A stretch of DNA of 37,411 bases from Actinomadura rubrisoli (GTDB taxonomy: Bacteria; Actinomycetota; Actinomycetes; Streptosporangiales; Streptosporangiaceae). The position numbers and the translations under genes are program-made. The notes below the pieces were generated by a model that saw only the letters and a program-made list of their open reading frames with translations, was not told the DNA's origin and did no database searches. The DNA lies in assembly GCF_004349215.1 (NCBI RefSeq), contig NZ_SMKU01000053.1:1-37411 (forward strand). Direction: 5' to 3'. Shown in pieces: positions 24,956-30,615 of the stretch (position 1 is the stretch's first letter; each line of letters opens with the position of its first letter).

Positions 24956-25353
24956 CACCGCACATAGAGACCCTCGTCCTGGACTCCGAGGGCCTGTCCG
25001 CGTGGATCGGCCAGGACCGGAAGATCATGGCGATGTTCCACGTCTTCCACCAGATGGGTACCGACCTGGTCGTCGGGGCGAACACCATCGTGGAGGTCAG
25101 CCACTCCCGCATCGACATCCCGAAGCTGCGGTGGGCCCTGTCCCGCGTGAAGATCGAGCCGGTGACCGAGCGGGCGGCGAAGGGCGCCGCGGAGCTGCTC
25201 AAGGCCGCGGGCATGCACGGCCACAAGCACGCCATCGACGCGACGGTCGCCGAGGCGGCCCTCCGCCAGCCCGCGCCGGTCGCCATGCTGACGTCGGACG
25301 TCGACGACATGACCAGGCTCTGCGGGGATCGCGTGCGCCTCATCGGAATCTGA
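24952..25353 (+). CDS. VapC-like PIN-domain ribonuclease toxin
   Basis: This 133-residue PIN-domain protein has its first acidic site in LVLDSEGLSAW (Asp11), its second in NTIVEVSHSRID (Glu), its third in HAIDATVAEAAL (Asp) and its fourth in AMLTSDVDDMTRLCG. Together these make the Mg-binding pocket of VapC nucleases, which usually cut tRNA or rRNA to stop growth until the antitoxin is restored. It starts at the GTG overlapping the antitoxin stop. Length and gene order are as expected for a complete type II toxin-antitoxin module. The RNA target cannot be predicted. Confidence 0.82.
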   Translation: MTPHIETLVLDSEGLSAWIGQDRKIMAMFHVFHQMGTDLVVGANTIVEVSHSRIDIPKLRWALSRVKIEPVTERAAKGAAELLKAAGMHGHKHAIDATVAEAALRQPAPVAMLTSDVDDMTRLCGDRVRLIGI

Positions 25354-25389
25354 GACCCCGCCGGGCTCCGGCCCAGCCGCGCGGGGGTC
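25354..25389. terminator. Hairpin between convergent vapC-like gene and fadA6
   Basis: GACCCCG at 25354 can pair with CGGGGGTC ending at 25389 (one bulged G), around a GC-rich loop. It lies directly after the toxin stop and 16 bp beyond the fadA6 stop, so it could end transcripts from both sides. Confidence 0.4.
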
Positions 25390-25404
25390 GGTGGGGTGCG
25401 GGGG

Positions 25405-26559
25405 TCAGAGGCGTTCGAGGATGGTGACGTTGGCCTGGCCGCCGCCCTCGCACATCGTCTGGAGGCCGTAGCGGCCGCCCGTGCGCTCCAGCTCGTGCAG
25501 GAGGGTGGTCATCAGGCGGGCGCCGGTGGCGCCGAGGGGGTGGCCGAGCGCGATGGCGCCGCCGTTGGGATTGGTCGTGGACGGGTCGGCGCCGGTCTCC
25601 TTCAGCCAGGCGAGCACGACGGACGCGAACGCCTCGTTGATCTCGACCGTGTCGATGTCGCCGATCGTCATCCCCGCCTTCTTCAGCGCGTACGCCGTGG
25701 CGGGGATAGGCGCGGACAGCATCCGGATCGGGTCCTCGCCGCGGGCCGAGAGGTGGTGGACGCGGGCGCGCGGGGTGAGGCCGTGGTCCTTGACGGCCCG
25801 CTCGGACGCGATGAGCAGCGCGGCGGAGCCGTCCGAGATCTGGGACGCGAGGGCCGCGGTGAGCCGCCCGCCGTGCACGAGGGTCTTCAGGCCGGCCATC
25901 TTCTCCAGGGTGGTGTCGCGGCGCGGCCCCTCGTCGGCGGTGAGGCCCTCGTACGGGACGGTCTCGCGCTCGAACCGGCCCTCGTCGATCGCGCGGACGG
26001 CGCGCCGGTGGGACTCGTAGGCGAACGCCTCCATCTCCTCGCGGGAGATGTCCCAGTCGCGGGCGATCATCTCGGCGCCGGCGAACTGCGACACCTCGCC
26101 GTCGCCGTAGCGGCGCACCCAGCCCTTGGAGCCGTTGAACGGGCCCTCGGTGAAGCCGAGCGGCCCGGCGGCGGTCATCGCGTACGCGATGGGGATCTGC
26201 GACATGTTCTGCACGCCGCCCGCCACGACCAGGTCGGACGTCCCGGACAGGACGGCCTGCGCCGCGAAGTGGACGGCCTGCTGGGACGAGCCGCACTGCC
26301 GGTCGACGGTGACGCCGGGGACCTCCTCGGGCAGCCCGGCCGCGAGCCAGCAGGTCCGGGCGATGTCGCCGGCCTGCGGGCCGACGGCGTCCACGCAGCC
26401 GAACACCACGTCCTCGACCGCGGCCGGGTCGACCTCCGCGCGGTCGATCAGCGCCGACAGCACGTGCGCGCCCAGGTCGGCGGGGTGCGCGCCGGCGAGC
26501 CCGCCGCCGCGCCGGCCGACCGGCGCGCGGACGGCTTCGACGATGTATGCCTCGGCCAT
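25405..26559 (-). CDS. fadA6: Acetyl-CoA acyltransferase (thiolase) FadA6
   Basis: This 384-residue thiolase has the nucleophilic cysteine in VDRQCGSSQQAVHFAAQ, the NEAFA motif in TVEINEAFASVVLAWLKETG, the GGAIALGHPLGATGAR histidine motif and the C-terminal cysteine in MCEGGGQANVTI. FadA6 carries out the thiolytic step late in the HIP pathway of M. tuberculosis. Being the last gene of fadE30-ipdF-kstR2-fadA6 supports this over a generic acetyltransferase. The start ATG at 26559 has GGAGGAGACC upstream; the frame continues upstream only as noise. It begins 23 bp after kstR2. Confidence 0.9.
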   Translation of the reverse strand: MAEAYIVEAVRAPVGRRGGGLAGAHPADLGAHVLSALIDRAEVDPAAVEDVVFGCVDAVGPQAGDIARTCWLAAGLPEEVPGVTVDRQCGSSQQAVHFAAQAVLSGTSDLVVAGGVQNMSQIPIAYAMTAAGPLGFTEGPFNGSKGWVRRYGDGEVSQFAGAEMIARDWDISREEMEAFAYESHRRAVRAIDEGRFERETVPYEGLTADEGPRRDTTLEKMAGLKTLVHGGRLTAALASQISDGSAALLIASERAVKDHGLTPRARVHHLSARGEDPIRMLSAPIPATAYALKKAGMTIGDIDTVEINEAFASVVLAWLKETGADPSTTNPNGGAIALGHPLGATGARLMTTLLHELERTGGRYGLQTMCEGGGQANVTILERL

Positions 26560-26582
26560 GGGAGGTCTCCTCCGTAGGGGGT

Positions 26583-27200
26583 TCAGCTCGCCTGGATCCC
26601 CTCCAGGACCATGGCGAGGTACTGCTTGGCGATGTCGTCGGCGGACAGCCGCCCGCCGCGCTGGTACCAGTTGGCCGCGACCCAGACGGTGTCGCGGATG
26701 AACCGGTAGACCAGCGTCCGGTCGAGGTCGGCGCGGAAGGCGCCCTCGTCGACGCCCCGCGCCAGCAGCGACATCCACATCTCCTCGAACCGCCGGTGCG
26801 AGTCGAGGAGGTAGCGGAAGCGCTCGGCGTTCGCGAGGTGCTTGGACTCGTTCTGGTACAGCACGACCGCCGGGCGGTGCCGGTCGATCGACCGGAACGA
26901 CTCCACGACGATGGCCTCCAGGGTGTCGCGCGCGCCGAGCCCCGATCCGAGGACGCGGTCGTAGGCGGCCCACATCTCGTCCAGGAACGTCGAGAGGATC
27001 TCGTCGGCCATCGACTCCTTGGAGTCGAAGTGGTAGTACAGGCTGCCGCCGAGGATCCCGGCGGCGTCGGCGACCTTCCGGACGGTGGTGGCGGAGTACC
27101 CCTGGGAGGCGAAGACCTCGGCCGCCGTGGCGAGCAGCTCGGCCCGCCGCTGGGCGCGGGCGGCGGCGGTGCCCTCGGCGTCGCGCCGTCGTGGACTCAT
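26583..27200 (-). CDS. kstR2: TetR family repressor KstR2
   Basis: This 205-residue TetR regulator has the N-terminal HTH at about 16-62 (RAELLATAAEVFASQGYSATTVRKVADAAGILGGSLYYHFDSKESM). The ligand domain carries IDRHRPAVVLYQNESKHLAN, LDRTLVYRFIRDTVWVAANWYQRGG and IAKQYLAMVLEGI, all close to what I recall of mycobacterial KstR2. KstR2 represses the genes for the last two steroid rings and is released by HIP-CoA. It is encoded inside its own operon, 7 bp after ipdF. Two candidate operators, at 14583 and 29233, control both halves of the split cluster, including this operon. Confidence 0.88.
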   Translation of the reverse strand: MSPRRRDAEGTAAARAQRRAELLATAAEVFASQGYSATTVRKVADAAGILGGSLYYHFDSKESMADEILSTFLDEMWAAYDRVLGSGLGARDTLEAIVVESFRSIDRHRPAVVLYQNESKHLANAERFRYLLDSHRRFEEMWMSLLARGVDEGAFRADLDRTLVYRFIRDTVWVAANWYQRGGRLSADDIAKQYLAMVLEGIQAS

Positions 27201-27207
27201 CGTGCTC

Positions 27208-27987
27208 CTAAGGGTGCTGGGAGGAGACGGAGACGACCTCGCCCGTCATGTACGAGGAGTAGTCGCTCGCCAGGAAGACGATAACGTTGGCCACCTCCCA
27301 CGGCTCGGCGTGCCGGCCGAACGCCTCGCGGCGCGTCAGCTCGTCCAGCAGGTCCTCCGAGGTCACCTTGACCAGGTGCGGGTGCATCGCGAGGGACGGC
27401 GACACCGCGTTGATCCGGACGCCGAAGGCGGCGGCCTCCAGCGCGGCGCAGCGGGTCAGCGCCATCACCCCGGCCTTCGCGGCGGCGTAGTGGGACTGGC
27501 CCTTCTGCGCCCGCCAGCCGATCACCGAGGCGTTGTTGACGATCACGCCCGCGCCCTGCCCGCGCATGATCCGCAGGGCGGCGCGGGTGCAGCGCATGGT
27601 GCCGTTCAGCGTGACGTCCAGGACGCGGGTCCACTGCTCGTCGGTCATGTCGGCGAGCTCGGCGGTGCCGCCGAGCCCGGCGTTGTTGACCGCGACGTCG
27701 ATCCGCCCGTACCGCTGGAGGGCCAGCCCGTAGAGCGCCCGCACCTGGTCCTCGTCGGTGACGTCGCAGGGCAGCGAGGCCACCCGGCCGGCGCCGAACT
27801 CCTTTTCCAGCTCCAGCGCGGACGCGGCGAGCCGCCGCTCGTGCGCGTCGGAGACCACGACGCGGGCGCCCTCCTCCAGGCAGCGGCGCGCCACGGCGCC
27901 GCCGATCCCGGCCCCGGCCGCCGCGGTGATGACGACGGCGCGGTCCTTCAGCAGGCCGTGCCCGGGGACGTAGGCGGGGGGCGTCAC
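27208..27987 (-). CDS. ipdF: SDR dehydrogenase IpdF
   Basis: This 259-residue short-chain dehydrogenase begins with the family-specific YVPGHGLLKDRAVVITAAAGAGIGGAVARR (the cofactor motif is TAAAGAGIG and not the usual TGGGxGIG). It also has NNAGLGG, the serine in NNASVIGW and YAAAK, and ends DYSSYMTGEVVSVSSQHP. IpdF oxidises the 5-hydroxyl of HIP-CoA intermediates. It starts at GTG 27987 with AGAGGTG upstream, and is 45 bp after fadE30 and 7 bp before kstR2. Adjacent to kstR2 and fadE30 as in M. tuberculosis. Confidence 0.9.
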   Translation of the reverse strand: MTPPAYVPGHGLLKDRAVVITAAAGAGIGGAVARRCLEEGARVVVSDAHERRLAASALELEKEFGAGRVASLPCDVTDEDQVRALYGLALQRYGRIDVAVNNAGLGGTAELADMTDEQWTRVLDVTLNGTMRCTRAALRIMRGQGAGVIVNNASVIGWRAQKGQSHYAAAKAGVMALTRCAALEAAAFGVRINAVSPSLAMHPHLVKVTSEDLLDELTRREAFGRHAEPWEVANVIVFLASDYSSYMTGEVVSVSSQHP

Positions 27988-28032
27988 TGCCGCACCTCTG
28001 CGCTCATGGTCGCGCTCGCTCTCGCTCGTTCC

Positions 28033-29220
28033 TCACTCGGTCCCTCGCCGCTCACGTGGGAGGCCGAGCACGCGCTCGGCGATGATGTTGCGCTGGATCT
28101 CGTTCGACCCGGCGTAGATGGTGTCGGAGCGGGAGAACAGGAACAGCCGCTGCCAGTCGCTCAGGTCGTAGGGGGCGCCGTCGGCGATCATCCCGGCGGC
28201 GCCGAGGACGTCCATGGCCAGCTCGCCGAGCTCGCGGTGCCAGGTGCCCCAGACGAGCTTGGAGATGGACGACTCGGGGCCGGGCGCCCCGGCCGCGACG
28301 CCCGCCATGGTCCGCGCCGCGTTCAGCCGCATGATCTCCAGGCCCATGTGCGCGCGGGTGAGCCGGTCGCGCAGCAGCGGGTCGTCGACGGCGCCGGTGC
28401 GGCGGGCCAGCTCGATCACCCCGTCCAGCTCGCGGCGGAACCCGACCTGCTGGCCGAGGGTCGCGACGCCCCGTTCGAACCCGAGCGTGGCCATCGCGAT
28501 CCGCCAGCCGTCGCCGGGGGCGCCCACGATGTTGGCGGCGTCCGTCCGGGCGCCGTCGAAGAAGACCTCGTTGAACTCCGAGGTCCCGGTGAGCTGGACG
28601 ATCGGCCGGATGTCGACGCCGTCCTGCCGCATCGGGACCAGCAGGTACGACAGGCCGTGGTGGCGGGACGACCCGGGCTCGGTGCGGCAGACGGCGAAGC
28701 ACCAGTCCGCCTCCAGGGCGAGGGACGTCCAGACCTTCTGCCCGTCGACGACCCACCGGCCGTCCTCCAGCACCGCCCGCGTCTGGACGCCGGCCAGGTC
28801 CGAGCCCGCGCCGGGCTCGGAGTAGCCCTGGCACCACAGCTCCCGGACGGCGACGATCGGCGGCAGGAACCGGGCGCGCTGCGCGTCGGTGCCGAACGCG
28901 ATGATCGTGGGGCCGAGCAGGTTCTCCCCGATGTGGCCGACCCGCGCGGGACCGCCGGCGAGGGCGTACTCCTCGTGGAAGATCACCTGCTGCCCGACGG
29001 TCGCGCCGCGCCCGCCGTGCTCCGCCGGCCAGCCGACGCACGTCCAGCCCGCGGCGGCCAGGTGGCGCTCCCAGGCCAGCCGCTCCTCGAACGCCTCGTG
29101 CTCGCGGCCCGGCCCGCCGAGCCCGCGGGCGTGCGCGAACGCGCCCGACAGGTTGGCGCCCAGCCAGTCGCGGACCTCGGCGCGGAACGCCCGGTCCGCC
29201 GGGGACTCGTTCTGCTTCAC
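28033..29220 (-). CDS. fadE30: Acyl-CoA dehydrogenase FadE30
   Basis: This 395-residue acyl-CoA dehydrogenase has the N-terminal helical domain (FRAEVRDWLGANLSGAF), the FAD region CQGYSEPGAGSDLAGVQTRAV, the core WVVDGQKVWTSLA and the C-terminal helices ending SDTIYAGSNEIQRNIIAERVLGLPRE. FadE30 dehydrogenates HIP-CoA at an early step of the pathway. It is the first gene of the leftward fadE30-ipdF-kstR2-fadA6 operon. It starts at GTG 29220 without an obvious Shine-Dalgarno, and a predicted KstR2 site ends 12 bp upstream, so the transcript may be leaderless or nearly so. Confidence 0.9.
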   Translation of the reverse strand: MKQNESPADRAFRAEVRDWLGANLSGAFAHARGLGGPGREHEAFEERLAWERHLAAAGWTCVGWPAEHGGRGATVGQQVIFHEEYALAGGPARVGHIGENLLGPTIIAFGTDAQRARFLPPIVAVRELWCQGYSEPGAGSDLAGVQTRAVLEDGRWVVDGQKVWTSLALEADWCFAVCRTEPGSSRHHGLSYLLVPMRQDGVDIRPIVQLTGTSEFNEVFFDGARTDAANIVGAPGDGWRIAMATLGFERGVATLGQQVGFRRELDGVIELARRTGAVDDPLLRDRLTRAHMGLEIMRLNAARTMAGVAAGAPGPESSISKLVWGTWHRELGELAMDVLGAAGMIADGAPYDLSDWQRLFLFSRSDTIYAGSNEIQRNIIAERVLGLPRERRGTE

Positions 29221-29232
29221 GCCCGGAACTCT

Positions 29233-29249
29233 ACCAAACAGTTGTTAGA
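29233..29249. promoter_or_regulatory. Predicted KstR2 operator upstream of fadE30
   Basis: ACCAAACAGTTGTTAGA differs from the echA20/SDR site by one base (G for T at position 9). It lies in the 24-bp gap before fadE30 and overlaps the TAA stop (29245-29247) of the upstream glycosyltransferase gene, so operator and coding sequence share bases. A repressor bound here would cover the fadE30 start region. Confidence 0.68.
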
Positions 29250-30615
29250 AAGAATCGCCCTCCAGCGCGGGCTCGGCCTCGCGCCCCGCGACGGGCCCGG
29301 GCGCCGCGTCCGGGACGGTCTCCTTGGGCACCTGCGGCCGGTCGCGTCGCGGCGGGCCGCCGGGGAGCGCCTCGGGGCGGGCCTGAGTGGGACGGGCCAC
29401 GTCGCGGCCGGGCAGGTCACGATCGGGCAGCTCGCGGCCAGGCACGTCGTGGCCGGGCAGGTCGCGGTGGAGCAGGTCGAAGAGCCGGTCCCAGCGGGCG
29501 AGCACCGCCTCCGGCCGGAACCGCTGGACGGACGCGCGGGCCTCGCCGCCCAGGGCCCGGCGCAGGTCGGCGTCCTCGATGAGGCGCCCGAGCGCCGCGG
29601 CGAACGCGGCGGTGTCGCCCGGCCCGACCAGCAGGCCGCCCTCCTCGTCCCCGAGCAGCGCGCGGACGCCGGGCGCGCAGTCGAACGCCACGGACGGCAG
29701 CCCGTAGGCCATCGCCTCCAGCACCGACATCGGGAAGCCCTCGTCCCGGGACGGCAGCGCGAACACCGACGCCTCGACCAGCGCGTCCTCCACGTCGTCG
29801 ACGACGCCCCGGAACTCCACCGAGCCGGACAGGCCGGCGGCGGCCGCCCGCGCGCGCAGCTCGTCCTCGTCCGGGCCGTTGCCGTAGACGTGGAGCCGCC
29901 AGCCGGGATGGGCGGCCGCGACGAGCTCCCACGCCTCCAGCATCAGGTCCACGCCCTTCTCGTACGACAGGCGCCCCACGCAGGCGACGACGGGGAGGTC
30001 GAGCGTGGGGTAGACGCGGGGCGTGACGTGCAGCGGGTTCGGGACGTAGTCCACATTGGTCATGCCGTCCCGCGCCCAGGCGTCGGCGTCCTCGGCGGTG
30101 AGCACGAGCAGCCGGTCCGCGCCCGCGAAGTGCTCCCTGACCCGCCGGTAGCGGGACGACCGGCGCGTCGCCGCGTACGACTCGTGGCTCATGCCGATCA
30201 CGCGCAGCCCGGAGGTGCAGGCCAGCCGGACCCACTCCATCGCCCACACCTGCGCCACGATCACGACGGCGCCGGGCCGGGCGCCGGCGAACAGCTCCGA
30301 CAGGCGGGCGGCGCCGCGCCGCTGGGCCGCGCGGCGCCACAGGTCCTGCGCGCGCGCCACCGCGTTCAGGCGCCGCCGCAGCGATCCCGGCCGCCACGCG
30401 AGCGTGGGCGGGCGCCACTCCCCGTGCAGCACCTCCACGGCGTACGAGCCGTCCCGGCGATGGTGGTACGGCTCGCCCCCGCGGGTGATGCCGACGAGGG
30501 TGACGCGGTCGCCCCGGGCGGCCAGCAGCCGCGCCATGTGGTGCGCCCAGCGCTGCAGGCCCCCCATGTCGTCGACGTTGTTGCAGACGATGAAGACGTC
30601 ACGCGGTGCTGCCAC
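29245..30615 (-). CDS. Family 4 glycosyltransferase with a repetitive C-terminal tail
   Basis: This 456-residue GT-B glycosyltransferase has the N-terminal acceptor domain VFIVCNNVDDMGGLQRWAHHMARLLAARG. The donor domain carries VACVGRLSYEKGVDLMLEAWELV, GNGPDEDELRARA and the E-x7-E motif region SRDEGFPMSVLEAMAYGLPSVAFDCAPGVRALL. It resembles TagE-like enzymes that decorate poly(glycerol phosphate) teichoic acid. From about residue 385 a disordered tail holds six or so imperfect five-residue units of the form (R/H/D)(D/E)(L/V)P(G/D), then a proline-rich end. It starts inside the end of the glycerophosphotransferase gene (17-bp overlap), so the two are one operon. Sugar donor and acceptor are inferred from context only. 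Confidence 0.85.
   Translation of the reverse strand: MAAPRDVFIVCNNVDDMGGLQRWAHHMARLLAARGDRVTLVGITRGGEPYHHRRDGSYAVEVLHGEWRPPTLAWRPGSLRRRLNAVARAQDLWRRAAQRRGAARLSELFAGARPGAVVIVAQVWAMEWVRLACTSGLRVIGMSHESYAATRRSSRYRRVREHFAGADRLLVLTAEDADAWARDGMTNVDYVPNPLHVTPRVYPTLDLPVVACVGRLSYEKGVDLMLEAWELVAAAHPGWRLHVYGNGPDEDELRARAAAAGLSGSVEFRGVVDDVEDALVEASVFALPSRDEGFPMSVLEAMAYGLPSVAFDCAPGVRALLGDEEGGLLVGPGDTAAFAAALGRLIEDADLRRALGGEARASVQRFRPEAVLARWDRLFDLLHRDLPGHDVPGRELPDRDLPGRDVARPTQARPEALPGGPPRRDRPQVPKETVPDAAPGPVAGREAEPALEGDSF
29395..29470 (-). repeat. Imperfect 15-nt tandem repeat coding for a pentapeptide tail
   Basis: Units resembling GGCCGGGCAGGTCGC recur about every 15 nt and keep frame, giving RDLPG, HDVPG, RELPD, RDLPG and RDVAR-like pentapeptides in the glycosyltransferase tail. 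Unit number may vary between strains. Confidence 0.65.

Noticed and set aside
27988..28032. GAGCGA-type short repeats between fadE30 and ipdF as a CRISPR-like or mobile element
   Set aside because: Only a few imperfect hexamers over about 30 bp with no spacers; most likely simple sequence.
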